Of a DNA stretch of 64,000 bases, positions 25,501 through 40,500 are shown piece after piece. Both the position numbers and the translations under genes were made by a program. This DNA comes from Arion vulgaris (lineage: Eukaryota > Mollusca > Gastropoda > Stylommatophora > Arionidae). The number at the start of each line of letters is the position of its first letter. The first letter of the stretch is position 1. Location: the NCBI GenBank assembly GCA_020796225.1, contig CM036753.1, forward strand, positions 3,162,001 through 3,226,000, given 5' to 3'. The notes beneath the pieces were generated by a model that ran no database searches, was not told the origin of the DNA, and worked only from the letters and a program-made list of their open reading frames with translations.

Positions 25501-28500
25501 GAAGACTTCTCTGTCTTACTTCCATTACGTTTACTGGGGCTGTTGTTGTTTCTGACTCTCATTCGATGCTTCGGAAGATATAGAATGGTTGGTTGCGGTA
25601 TGAGTGGATGTCATCTATAGAGGTTTCCAATCTGCAAAAACTCACTTGGATCTACTGTCCTAGGCATACAAGTGTTTGCAGCAACGAGAGAGAGGACAGG
25701 CTTGCATTGATTGTTGGGAAGTTAAGGATGGATAAGGGGGAAGTTCTTCTGTCTCTTGGCGATCTACTGTTGAATGAGGACACTAAAATGGATGTTGAAT
25801 CATTCCAGCGATTAAGGAGTTTGGAATTACACGTTGTACAAGTAGAACTGCATGCTTGAGGGGCAGAGGGAGGTGTGTGTTTAACCGGCGAGCTACATGA
25901 ACCATTACTATGCATCTCCTTCGACACCTGTTGGGGGAAACTGAGCACCTATGGGTCTGCCCAGAGTGTTGTGATGTCAGTTCAATAGCCAATTACTTCC
26001 ATAGACATGTGACTACAAGTAGTCTGACTATGGAAATCACAGCAGTATCTAAATCATTGATCTAGCTGGAGTCGCAAACTTTTATCCATGCATGTTTTCT
26101 CAGTGGCTTAATGAGTATCCTGTAAAAGTTTGAGACAAACTGGACTTGAAAATAATGGCTGGAGTCTCTGAAGGGGTCTAGGCTGACAAAATCAGGGTTG
26201 TTTTGGTACCAGGACATGCAGGCGTAAAGGGAATGAGTGTGTAGATAGATTTGCCAGAATGGGTTCTATAGAAAGCAGGTGTGCAACGGAACAGAATGAT
26301 ATTCTGAATGCCTTAGAGAAGAGAGAGCATGTAAATGTTTAAAGGAATGGGAGTGAACCTGCAGCCCTAACCAAACTGAAAGAATATCAAATCAAACATT
26401 GTGTAGCTAGACAATAATGATCTACTGGAAGTAAAAGAAGATTAGTAAACCAACATAGAACTGGTATTGTTAGTTGCCACTTGTTGAGGGTCATGAAGAG
26501 AATATCAAAGCACTAATGGACAACTAGTTTGATATGCAGTGATGATCTATCGACTAAACTAAACTTCGATAGACAATGCTTTGTGCGAACGAGCTGATAG
26601 ATTGCCTGGCTTGGTTACAATATCAGAGGGAGCTACCATGACCCAAAATGACATTCTTAACACCTTGAGAGAATCTTTCCGAACAGAGGAGTTTCAGGGC
26701 TGTGAATCCAACTCGCTAACCAGATTGAGAGAGATGAGTGTCAATATTGGTGCAGCCTGAAATATACGTCATACCAAATATGCAAAGAGATTGATTAATC
26801 ATCGAACTGGCGTGTTGTGCCTGATTAATCAACATCGAACTAGCGTGTTGAGCCGCTGGACGCTGCTGGATTTGTTGAGGCGGAGATCAGAGCATCTTTG
26901 AATGTGTCCAGAGTGCTGTAATGATAGTCCTCATATAACTGATAATTGATTTGTACAACACTCTCTGCAGATGACGTGTCATTTCTGCAGAGATGGACCG
27001 AGCCATATGAGGTAAAACTTGGTGCCATCAAGTTAATCCTTCAGCTTTAAACCCTTCAGGCATTAGACAATAACTAATTCTATGCAACACTGAAGACTTC
27101 TCTGTCTTATTTCCATAATCAATGAATTTTTGCATGTCACAAATATAGCAAACAACTTGTTATTTATTTTATACTTGTTCTTGTTTCATATAATACAGTT
27201 TCATGAAGACTTTCTGAAGAAGGATGCTGAACTAGAGCAGATTAAAGTGCAGCATATGACACTTGAAGCAGAACATAACAGTCTGAAACTTGAAAAAGAA
27301 AAATTGACAACTGAAGTAGAGGATCTCCGCAGAACCAGTAAGTGTCAGAGTTTTGTAATACATATATTTGTATGATTTGATGATCACATTTTTATTCTTC
27401 TGTGTTTATTGTTTATGATATCATAAATATTTATTTTGTTTTCTATTCAAATAGCAAATCTATAGTTTAATTAAACATGTTGGTTTAAATACTTTATTGT
27501 TTGATATCATAAATATTTATTTTGTTTTCTATTTAAATAGCAAATCTATAGTTGAATTCTTCTTCTTCTTTGCGTTCGTTCTTACGACCAATTTTAATCA
27601 CTCTTTGTGATATGTTTGATCTTTGCCAAGAACGTGTATACGTTACACGTTGGTTTGTAGGCCCCTAAACGCATAGACTTCTATACGTTTAGGACACATG
27701 CATCCGATTTCAGCCAAACCTCCTTAGTAGCCTCTTACGACATGCGTGGCAGGTAACAGTGGTTCTATTCTTTACACTCCAAATTTGGGCCCGTAACCAC
27801 TGGGCGTATAGTTGAATTAAACGTGTTGGTTGAAATACTTTATTGTTTGATATCAATATTTATTTTGTTTTCTATTTAAATAGCAAATCTATAGTTTAAT
27901 TAAACATGTTGGTTTAAATACTTTATTGTTTATGATATCATAAATATTTATTTTGTTTTCTATTCAAATAGCAAATCTATAGTTGAATTAAACACGTTGG
28001 TTGAAATACTTTAAACAGAAGAGGAGTAGTAGTTGTAGTTACATGTTTTTTTTCTTAGTTATTGGTTACTGAATTGATGTCACAGCACTCTGGGCAGACC
28101 CATAGGTGCTCAGTCTCCCCCAACAGAATTAGAAGAGTATACATACTGATGGTTCTTGTGGCTTGCTGGTTAAACACACTCGTCTCTCTGCCCCTAAAGC
28201 ATGAATATAACAGAGGTATTGTTTATGATACATTTATCAACATATGTCTTGCCAGATCGAAGGTTGACTGCAATGCAGTTCCAGCAAATTCAGGTCTTTG
28301 CCCTGATAATTCACACTTACAGGCTGCTATCTGTCCACCTCTTGATGTTTTTCTCTTGTTCTCGACTGTCTCCTCCAGTAAAGGGGTGATAACTTAGATA
28401 TGTGTTTATGTCCATTTTGGTATGCCATAAATTGTCTTGACAAGACGAGAACAAATCATTATTTTCTGCGTTAGGAATCAGCACGCCCCATTGAATGCCC

Positions 28501-31500
28501 AACTACATCAGTCATCATATCATCTGAAATAAGTGATAACAACTGACCAGAATGGATTGGAAACAATATTCTTAGCATGATTTCAATTGTTTAAAAAAGG
28601 ATAGTTTTATGATAGGGAATTATATAGGTACGTGCCAGCTAGAAATTCTGGACTCATTTTGAAATGTTGCATCACCTGTTTGTTGCCAGGGCTTGCAAGG
28701 AAGCAAAGAATAGTAATCGTGCAACCTACAATGCATGTCGTAAGAGGGCGACAAGAAGTAGGGATCTAGGGAAGCTACCCTAGTAAATAAAAATTGTTGC
28801 AGATATCAGATATGCTAGCCTACTTGTACCCGCATAACTGGCACAACGTACCTTCGTTCTTAGGTTCAGATCACATAGAAATCACAAAGAGTGATTTAAC
28901 AAGTGGTTGATATGTAGCGTAGAGAAGAAGAAAATGTTGCATAAATGATTGATTTTTAAGAAAGGTTAGCGTTGTGTTAGTTGATAGTGAACAATACAAC
29001 AGTTTATTTTCAGATCAAGAACTGCTTGAGAAAGCAAGAGGTATAATGAAACAGCTGAAAGATGACAAACAGCAGGTTCTTGAACAGAGTGAGGCAAGAA
29101 TAAAAGAGACAGAACAGAACATGGAAGAGCAGAAGACGATGATCATTGAATTGAAGAGACGCAATGCTGAGACCGACACCCTCTCACAAGTAAGTCATTC
29201 AGAATCTATTCAGTAATGGCTTTTGTTATATTCATTTGTATGTATCCTGTCAGACCTCAATGAATTCTTCCACACATAATTATTCTCACAGCAAGATTTC
29301 ACGATATTAACAATTTGTCCACATCCTTTCAATGGGACAATTCAGGAGATGGAATGAAGTCAGAGAAATGTATGGTCAACTACTTAGCAGCAACTGTTAA
29401 AAGAAAGAGAAGATGGAGATATGTTGGTCATACTCTGAGAAGAAATGATTAAGGAATCACAAAGCAGGCACTGAAGTGGGAGGCAAAGGGTCCGAGAAAG
29501 AATTAGAACTTAGGGACACCCTGAAGAAAACTTTACTGAGAGAGACGAGAAATATTGGACTCAATTTCATAATGGTGGATGTACCAGTTGCCCAGGATAG
29601 AACGGAATGGATAAATGGCTAGCAGACCCTATGTATTTATGTATGTTTGTATGTATGTATAATGTATTATGTATCTGTAATGTATAGTGATATGAGAGAA
29701 ATATAATAATAATATAATTGTCCTTTCAGTCTTCCATGAAATGTTGCACATATAATTATTATTGCAACAAAATTTCACAATATTAACAATTCTGGTGGGT
29801 TTTAATTTCAGCAAGAGATTGAGCAAAATTTGACAGAAAAAGTTCAAGCAGCTGTGGAAGAGAGAGATGTATATTGGAGTATAAAAATGGCTGCACAAGA
29901 GGAGACACAGAATGAAATATTGCTGTCTAAAGTAAGCCAAACAAGATAAACAGTGAGTTTACAAATCATAATGTGACCCAATAAAGTATGGCGTGACCTC
30001 CCAAAGCATAATGGGACATGGTCTCCCAGTTGTATCATGTGACCTTGTAAAATGTAATGTGACCTCTCAAATCATGACATAACCACACTAAATATGGTGC
30101 AGTCAGACTGTGTTATTATGAGTGCCATGGAGCCAATTACATTTGCTTATTTTTGCTGTTAAACATATTATCCGTGAAGGTCAAAGTATGCATGGGTATG
30201 GGGAATCAAGTAGAAGCATGTCCCTTGCAGAACATTGCTTTCATCACAGCACTCCTGAAAAAGTCTCTGTCTCTAGCATGTTCTCCCGTCTCCTCCAGCA
30301 TCATGTTTAAGGTTTCTTTAATGTCATGCTGTCAACTTTGTCTTGATCGTCTCCTGCCTTGTACTCAAGGAACCAAAACTGGGTGCTATGGGGATTAAAC
30401 TAGAAAATTTAAAAGTAAATGTATATACATATGCTGGATGACATTTACTAACTGCAGCATATTTAATTACTCCTGTTTTACAAAAATAACTTTAAATGGT
30501 AAACTCTTCCTCAGAATGACTAATGTTTCCTCTTATTACATTTAAGTGAATTAAAAAACACCATCAGGAATGTTAGTGTTTTTACCAAAACAAATCATTA
30601 TTATTTCCAAATATACAGAACTTGAACTACTTCCCTTGGGATTGTGTCTTTGGTACATTCAAAGCTTTTTCATCATTGTTTTGTACATGCTTGTTATTTC
30701 CCTTTCCAGTTGGTATTCTTCCACTGGTAATCAAATTGTCATCAATATAAACAAAATTGTCAATATCATTTACATCAGTGCCATCCAATGAGGCCTCCAC
30801 ATGATACATTTCTGGTGCCCCATGTTACTCCATCAGCTTTATTGATAATCACAATTTTTAGAAACAACGCATTTCTGAATAACAGAATGTTTCATTGTTT
30901 TCTCACAGAACTCGAAGACATCGATCATCTCTATTTTTCATCAGATATGGTGTGTGTTTCGAACATTGCTGTAAAATTACAGATATGGTGTGTGTTTCGA
31001 ACATTGCTGTAAAATTACAGATATGGTGTGTGTTTCGAACATTGCTGTAAAATTACAGATATGGTGTGTGTTTCGAATATTGCTGTAAAATTACAGATAT
31101 GGTGTGTGTTTCGAACATTTTTGTAAAATTAGTGATTAGCAAGGATCATAACCACATCATTGTGTACAGGTACCTTAGTGCTCTGATCTTCTCGTGCTGT
31201 GATCTCCTCCCAAAACCTCCATCCTCATAAAGTGCATTATCACAGCCATTCTACACTGATTAACCAAATGTTTTGTGCTTTAACGAAATGTTAAAGCCTG
31301 GCAACTCAGTTTTACTCCCATCGTATTCACTGTGGCTATAGATGCAGATTCACACATATGTTCAGAATCATTTATTCAACTTACTTCCCTTATGAAAATG
31401 ATAATGTCTGTACTATCCTTTACTTGTCCTTCCCTTAAATCATTACTGTAACATAATTTATGTTAAATATCTTCTTTTATATCATTCTTAAGGATAAGGA

Positions 31501-34500
31501 AAAAGAAAAGGTTTTGTTGTTAATGCAAGAGGAGATAAATCAAAAGTTGAAGGCGAAAGATGAAGAAATCATACGTGTAGCAGAAGAGAGAAAACTTCAA
31601 ACTATGGCAGACCAAACTGAACAGAAGGATGAATTACAGCAAAAGATAGAGAAACTTGATTCTGTAAGTTGATACTGGAACATTTCATATCCAAACTGAT
31701 TCTGTCTCTCTTATCATTTTATATTTAGATAAAAGATGAGCAGAGCTAGTACATTTCTTCTCATTTAGTTTTGGATGATTTCTAGTCTGTCTACTAAACA
31801 CATTCAGAATCAGAGTTCTCATCGCAGGCAACTGATCCCTGATCTTTATTGTAAAACAATTTTCATATGCAATCCATGTCGGAATAAGCTGCAACACATG
31901 TTCAACCGCTAGTCGTTGTTTACGGTTGCTAGAATACATCCATTTCTATTTTAAAACGTGTTAATTAAAAAAAACTGCTTGGTATGTGTTGTTAGAAAAT
32001 TGTGTTTAAAATGCTTGCCGGTCTCACCCACTTGTTTTGACAACAACACATGGAAGACAGGAAGTGACTTTAAACAAGATGTTTTAATCAAAAATGTTTT
32101 TAAAATATGAAACAAACTGAATCTAACATGGTTGTCTATTCAGTAGATCTGACATATAAAAGGAGTTAAGAAACATAAGTCCCTCATTTGGCCATCTTCC
32201 AAGAATCTGATATCAAAGCACAAGAAGAGGCTTCTGTTCTAATGGTTACTGTATCACTTTGTTTTGCTCTATTAGCCACATTGTACAATTAATCTTAGTT
32301 TTGGTATGGCATCTATTAACAACACATGTCTCTATTACATTCTCTGTATCAGTAGACAAGAAGTAATAACAAAGACATACTTGTGAAAGAAAGCAAGACA
32401 GTTGTCAGACAACTTTTCTAGCTAGTCACTGATTGTCAGACACTTTTCTAGCTAGTCACTGATTGTCAGACAACTTTTCTAGCTAGTCACTGATTGTCAG
32501 ACAGTTTTATAGCTAAGTGCTGATTGGTCAGTTTTATGCATATATAATTATTTCAGAATCACCATTATCATTCTTGTTACATTGATTCGTTCATTTTGTT
32601 CTACCCTATCTTATGATAAGTTTTGTAATAATTAACCTACAGGAGAAGACTCAGCTCAATGACAGATTGGCCAGCTTGCAAGATGATCTAGAGAACCAGG
32701 TGTCAGAGCTCAGAGAGAAACTGAAAGAAAAAGAAGATGAGTATAGCAGGTTGACAGAGCAGTTGAAATCAAACTATGAGACACAATTGGTTGATCAGTT
32801 AAGCTCACTTCATGAAAAAGCTGCAGAGGAGCTGAAACTGGTAGAACAGAGGCATGCACAAGAACTACAGACTTTAGTTGAAAGACAGGAGCAGAGTTTG
32901 CAGGTTTGTGTGTGATAGGGTTATATTAGGATACTGTGACAACAACTAAATATTTCTTCTTCTGTTTCTGTATTCTCTTTTATTGATCACCAAATTGTGT
33001 CATTGTGTTAAAGAAATTATCCAATTGAAATTGACACTGAGTAAATATGTCAAGAAATTATCCAACTGAAATTGACACTGAGTAAATATGTCAAGAGATT
33101 ATCCAATTGAAATTGACACTGAGTAAATATGTCAAGAAATTATCCAACTGAAATTGACACTGAGTAAATATGTCAAGAGATTATCCAATTGAAATTGACA
33201 CTGAGTAAATATGTCAAGAGATTATCCAATTGAAATTGACACTGAGTAAATATGTCAAGAGATTATCCAATTGACACTGAGTAAATATGTCAAGAGATTA
33301 TCCAATTGAAATTGACACTGAGTAAATATGTCAAGAGATTATCCAATTGAAATTGACACTGAGTAAATATGTCAAGAGATTATCATTAGAGTTTAATGAT
33401 TGTGTAGTATTAATAGAGTTGGGTTTCAGTGGGACATTTATCAAAATATGGAGAGTAATAGTTGATTTCTGCTTTCCGAGTTGGTGTATCTATTTTTCTT
33501 TTGTTCACCCTCTATGAATACAGACAGAGTCATGGCGCTTAATTGTGTCTGAAGCCTTCTTTCAAACCATTTAATATAATTTGATTTTTTATGTGTGTCT
33601 AACTATTCCATGAATTGATCTCACAGATGGAGAGCTCTTACAAAACTCAGATGGAAAATCTGAAAGAAAAAATGGAAATTCTGTTGTCTGTAACAAAGGA
33701 TGAACTTGAGGACATAAGAAATTCCCACAACCAAGTTCAAGCAAAGCTGGCAGAGACAGAACAACTTCTTGTAACTGCCCAGGATGAATTAGAAAACAGG
33801 AAGAAGGAACATGCATGTCAACTTGAGGTTAGAATGCCATTGTAACAAAATATTGATCACTTTTGATTTAGTTTAAGGGTTTATATTTGTTTTACTGCAG
33901 ATGTAATACAGATAGGTTTTCTCTTTGTTTGTCACTGTCTTGATTTCATACCTTTTTTGTTGAAACGTTGATTCTGTTATTCTATGTTAATATGTTAAAC
34001 AATATAATATTTTGTTGCCTGCCAATCCTGAGCATTACATCACTAGTTTACAGCTTTGTTGGTGACTAAAAATTTCCCGATGAGGTAGTGACGATATTTG
34101 TTAACTTAGGGTTACGCTCTTAACTTGTATTCTCTGCAAGGAGTTCATTCTTATTTTTCGTGTTTGTTGGCCTACATGCTCTGATATAACCAAAACAAAG
34201 TTTGTCCTTTGATTGAAAGGGTGTGCTTCGGCTTAAAGAAGCTTTAATCGCCTACATAATAAACAAACAATAATCCTGAGCATTTTCTCATTATTAAAGG
34301 TGTTGACAGATTTCAGAATCGATATAAGGGAAGACTGCAGTCCATATATCTTTGTAGCGAAGCACTTACAAACAAGTACTATAGTTTAACAAAATACAGA
34401 AACAGTGACGATAAACAGCAACGTTCGACCAAAGGCTTTATCAAGCAAACAATACAACAGGAATGATGAATTTCAAAGAACACTACAAATGGACGATTAC

Positions 34501-37500
34501 AGAAAGATTCAAACGGATCTAATGATTAGATCCATTTGAATCTTTCTGTAATCATCCATTTGTAGTGTTCTTTGAAATTCGTCATTATTGTTGTATTGTT
34601 TGCTTGATAAAGGTAGATCCGTTTGAATCTTTCTGTAATCGTCCATTTGTAGTGTTCTTTGAAATTCGTCATTCCCGTTGTATCGTTTGCTTGATAAAGG
34701 CCTTTTGGTCAAAACGTTGCTGTTTATTTTCACTGTTTCTGTATTTTGTAAAACTATTGTACAGTGTATGCGTTTTGCTATTTTACCAAGTTTTACTGCA
34801 TCTTCCCCCTATATCTTTATATGGTACCTTGCGACCTCATGGACTCAACAGACTACATTCCTATGCTTCTTAGTACTTTCTTTTCTCATGCTTCATATTC
34901 TATATGTGTATATGTTAAATGTATATATGTTATATATATATATATCTGATTTTTATTGTTTATCTTCCTTTTTCCACTTATACTTTTTTGCATTTATTTT
35001 GTTATTCATTTTTAGTCACAGATTTTCATTGTAGGACGGACTACTGTTAGGAATGTGTCTGATTCTATATGTTCTGTGCAGTGTAAGAAGTGAGTTTCTT
35101 CACTTCTGTTGTATACTTTGCTTGATAAAGGCCTTTTGGTTGAAACATTGCTGTGTATTTTTATTGTATTTTGTAAAACTACAGTACTTTGTTTTTATGT
35201 GTTTCGCAGATTTCATTAGAAAACGCTGTACGCTTTTTGGTAATTCATAAATTTGGTGTGGTTTGAAACAGTTCAGGATTCAGGAGATGGTTAGGACTTT
35301 TTGAGTGTTAATAACTGTAGCTATGGATGTCTGTACTATAGCTATTCATCTGTAGCAACTAAAACTATTGCTATAGTTATCAAAAACTGGTACTGCTATT
35401 TGTTACTATAGAGCAATTATGACATTTATACTGTAAATTGTTTGTTAATATTAATATATTACTGTCTTCAGGAGTTGTATGCAGCTATCAATGGCAAAGG
35501 AGATGAGAATGAGACTCTACGAAGAACTATAGAAGAAATTCAACCTCTTCTTGAGGAGAGAGAGAAAGAATTAGCTGAAACTGCTTCAAGACTTGCACAA
35601 ACTCAACAGGAAACTTCCAGATTACGAGAGCAGGTGACAGTTGACATGTTTCTCACAAATTTGTGTGTGTTTCTTTGTTATGTAGGGGATTCAAGTATCT
35701 TTAAGTCGAGGCACGCACTTTCAACCTTAGGATGAACCTTGTTTTGGTTGTATCAGAGCATGTCAACAAACATGAAAAATAAGGAACAGATTCATGTTTC
35801 TCACAAAATTATTAAATTCATAATGTCTGTCCCTCACCCTGTTTATACACCCTGATAGGCTCCTCCTGTCTGTTTGCTTCTTGATAAGTATTGCCATGGG
35901 TTGCACTGCTTTCCCCTTGTGTTAAATACTTCTTTCTCGTATGATAGTTAGGAAGTGTCCACAAAAATTATTTTTAAACAGAAGTGAAAAACATAATAAA
36001 TCAATGGTCAGTGTACTTGCTTTATAGACATGAGGTTCCAGGTTCAAAATCCAAAGTTGGAATGATATTTTTTTTAGTTTGCAATAACTCAGATTGATTC
36101 AAACTCAATTTGGTGCCACAGAAACAAACAGTGAGAAGTAAAGTCGGCTTGAGTGATGTTAATCACGTCAGCTGTCATGTGCTGTTGATGAAAGAAAAGT
36201 TGCAGTCTGACACTGCAGTGTCGCTCTTTATACAAGATAGTATGAAAATGGGGTTTTTGCTGACAGAAGTAGCAACTGACACCAACCATGTACAAGGGAT
36301 GAATAGTGAGACTACTTCCAGAACTGGACTGTCATCTGAGCCATTCTCACATTGAGCGAATAAGCTATCACTGACCACACAGCATTGTTTTATCAGCAAG
36401 AGGGTGTTGCTTTCTCAACAGTAGAGTGATGTTTTCCCAGGAGAATGGTGTGTGAGAAAGTGCAGTGAAGTTGGTTCTGTACATGAGTAGAGTAAACCAT
36501 ATCTGAGAAGCATTTAGCATGAAAGCTACTTACTGACAGAAGGAAAAGTGTGACTGATTACATACTGGATCATTTATTCTTGAGGAATACAGAACATATA
36601 GATATTATATATATAAACTCTAAAACTGCTTTAGAGTTAATGTCTCTGCACAATGATGGTGCCCCTATAGGGACTCAATGTTTTCCAGCTAGTTAAAAGT
36701 TGAAATCGCAGAGTACTTAAACAATATCTCCATAACAATTAAGAATTTCTCCCTAGCTTCGAAAGTCTGGTTATCCATTTTTATTTGGATGGACTAGAGA
36801 ATAACCTGCACTGGTAATTAACATTGAAAATGTGTGAGAAAAATCCTACACCGTCCTAATAAACAGTAACACTGGCATCAGAGACAGTTTTTTTTCTAGA
36901 CAACAAACACTGCTGGTGTCTATAAGAATATTTAATGAAAATGTAAATCTGTTAAAAGATTGATCAGTCCTGAAGCAGATATGATTTATTTGTTAACTTA
37001 ACAACCATTATTTCCTTACAGGTGCAAACGACTGAAGGAGAATCCCAATCTAAACTAGATGAGCTGTTCTCACAGCGAGAAGACCTCATTCAAAAGAACC
37101 AAACATTAACATCCAATACAGACAAAATGGACTACAAGATCAATAATTTAGAAGAATCAAATTTAGAACTTAGAGGTCAAAGTCAGATTTTGTTTGAGGA
37201 ACTCAGTTCTGTAAAAGAAGAACTTGTGTCCTCACACAATAATCTCAGAAGTTTACAAATAGAGAAATTCAAGATGGAGGAAGAATACCAACAAAAGATG
37301 GTTTATTTAGAGCAGGAGCAAGTGAAATTAAATTCTCAAACTGTGCAAGTGCTGGAAGAGCAACTGAAACTTTTGAGCGAGGAAAGAGATTATATGTCTG
37401 GAGGTTTTGAGAATAGTCAAACTAGAATAGAAGAATTAGAGAAAGACTTTAAAGAGATATCAGCAGAGAAAGATGCAGTAGAATCTAAAGCACAAGAATT

Positions 37501-40500
37501 TGAAGTTCAGTTGAATCAGCTTCAGGAAACTCTTACGGATCTAGAGTCACATCAGAGCACTGCACAGATGGAAAAGTCGAGCTTAGAAGAAATAATTACA
37601 GGTCTTGAGAAGATTATAGCTAATATGAGCGCATCGAAAGAAGATTTAAATGTTCAATACGAAACACTCATTCAACAGTCTGCATCAGATCAACAAGCAT
37701 ATGAATTAAAGATGAGTGATTTAGTATCACAAATAGATTCTTTGAATGTACAAGTTGATGTATTAAACAAAACACTATCAGCAAAAAATGATGAAAATTT
37801 GAGTTTAGAATCTCAAATTAACAAAATAACTACAGATCTTCAGATTAAGTCCCAACAAAATGATGACAGCCAGTCATCTTTAGCTGAAAGTCAAGAAAAA
37901 TTTGAAGAAATGAGTAATAAAGCCAATTTAGAAGTGATAAATCTCAAGGAAACAATAGATTCTCTCACAAGTAATTTACTTCTCAAACAACAAGAATGTG
38001 AAGAGATCAGAAATAATTTAACATTGGAAAAGGATTCTCTGGTAAAGAATTACGATGAGCAGTTGAGTAAACAAGACGAAGTCATGAAATTGCTAGAACA
38101 AACTTTCAAGCAACAGTTGGATGACAAACAAACTGAGTTGAAAGATGTCATGACAAGATTGAAGGAAGATTATGAAAATAAATTGCACGATAAAGAAACC
38201 GAGTTTGAGGATCGTATGAAAGAGTTGATGTCACAGAAGGATCTTGGTCTAGAAGACTTGACTGAAAATTTTGAAAGATTGAAACAAGAGCAGCTTAAAA
38301 ATCTTGAACAGAAGCATGTGGAATCGGTGGAAGAAATTGTAACAGAATGGCAAGTTAAATATCAAACTTTAATTGATGAGCATGTCCAGCAACTTGAAAG
38401 TGTTAAGTCACAATACCAACAACATGTTAATGACTTGCAACAAAAATTGGAAAGTTTGATACAAGAATCGGCTTCTATGAACAATAATTTCACTTCGGTT
38501 CAGTCACAACTTGAAAAAAGTATCTCCCAAATGGAAGAAATCTCTGAAAAACACAAATTAGATGTCAATAATCTGAATTTGCAATTAACAGAAAAAGATA
38601 CTCAAATTAATGAACTAATGATGAATTTAGACTCGGTTCACAAACAGTTAACATTAGAGGCACAACAGAATGAAATCATGAACTCTCAGATTCAAGATCT
38701 AACAGAACAGCTTCATGAAAAAGATAATACACTTGAGTCAATGACCAGCACATTGTCAACGGAGCAAGAACATTTGAAGAAACAATTAACAGAACAAATT
38801 GAAATATTTGAAGAACTTCAAGCACAAAAAATACTTCTCAAGGCAGTTAGAAGAAGTTGTTGAAAAGCACAGAGAAGAATCACAAGAGAAGGAAAGCCTT
38901 GTGGACCAGATTAACTCTATGAAAAAACAACTGCAGGAGACAGAAAACAAGCTTAAATCAATGATCAGTTTAAACACAGAAGAACAAGAACATTTACAGA
39001 ACCAGCTGACTGAACAGTTAAAAATAACTGAAGAACTTCAGGCACATAAAATAAATCTGGTAGAACAACTGGAAGCTGTTATAGAAAAACATTCTGTGGA
39101 AGCGCAAGAGAAGGATGCTGTTGTGAATGATGTCTGTCAGAAGCTTCAACTTCTAGAAGTGGAACATACAACAATTGAGGAAATGCTAAAAGTTGATGAT
39201 GCGTCCAATGATAAAGATAATGCTTACGGCAGCTTAAGAGAACATATAGAAAGACTTTTAGTGGAGAAAGATGTTGTGCTCAATAATCTAGATGCTAAAG
39301 TAAAAGATATTGCTGCTTTACAAGAAGAACTCCAAACCTTAAGAGACAGTAAGAATCAGATGGTTGCAGATTTGATGGAAAGTCATGCTCAAGAAGTTGA
39401 TTTGATCAAGTCAAGTTATGATTCTCAGATCTCACAGCTGTCCTCTAGTGACGCAGAGCTGCAAACTGAAACAGAGAAATTGAAAACTCAATTAACAGAA
39501 ACTAATGAAAAATTGCAGGAGACTATTGAAAACTATGAAACTAGATTAGAGGAAGAAACCTCAAAGCTGGAAAGGAAAGAGACATCATTGAATGAGCAGA
39601 TTAATGTCTTAAAGCAACATTTACATGAAATTCAAAGCCAAGCTGAGGTTTCTTCTAATGAACTTCAGTCTAACCTACAACAGAAAGTGAGAGAAGGAGA
39701 AGAGAAGCTGCTAGCACAGCTACAGTCTCACCAAGAAAATATGGAGACATTAAAACAAGAAACAGAACAGAAGGCTAAAGACCTTAAACAGAAGTACATT
39801 GCCAAGCTTAAAGAAATTCAAAGTCAGGCAAAGAATACTATAGAAGAACTTCAGAGAAGTTTACAAAGTGAAACAGCTGCAAAGGATGAGATATTTGCTA
39901 AATTTACTGTAGCAAATATCCACATACAACAATTTGAAGCCAACTCTGAAACATTGAAGCATAAAATTACAGATCTTGAACATAAAATTGATGAAATAAC
40001 AACTCTGATAGATGCTAAGGACAGTGAGTTAGCAGAGTTGAAAGAAGACATCTTAGAAAATGGGAAGACTATGGAAGATGTTCTTCGAGACAATGAATTG
40101 AACCATCAACAGATAAGTAATAAGTTGATGGAGACTGAATCGAGGTTAACAGAGAAGGAATCTCATCTTGATAATTTGAGTAAGCAGTTTCAAGAAAAAC
40201 AATTATTATTGGAAGAAAAGAGTTCTGAAGTTATAGATTTACAGAATAGATTTCAAGAGTTGGAAGAGATAAACCTTCGAGAGACAGAGAAACATGAGCT
40301 TGAAGTCCAGGAGAAGAATGTAAAATACTTTGAGATGGAAGGTCATTTAGAGAAAATACAAAAACAGCTTGATGAAACACACATCACTCATTCTGAACTT
40401 GAAAACAGAGTTGAATCAGTAAACTCAGAGCTGGAGAAAGTTCATATAGATAAACAGCAGATTCAAGATGAGCTTTCTCAGTTATCCGCTAAAAAGGCAG

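Noticed and set aside
38830..38870. Programmed frameshift in the golgin mRNA
   Set aside because: No slippery heptamer or downstream structure is evident, and such a signal is not known for golgins; an indel is simpler.
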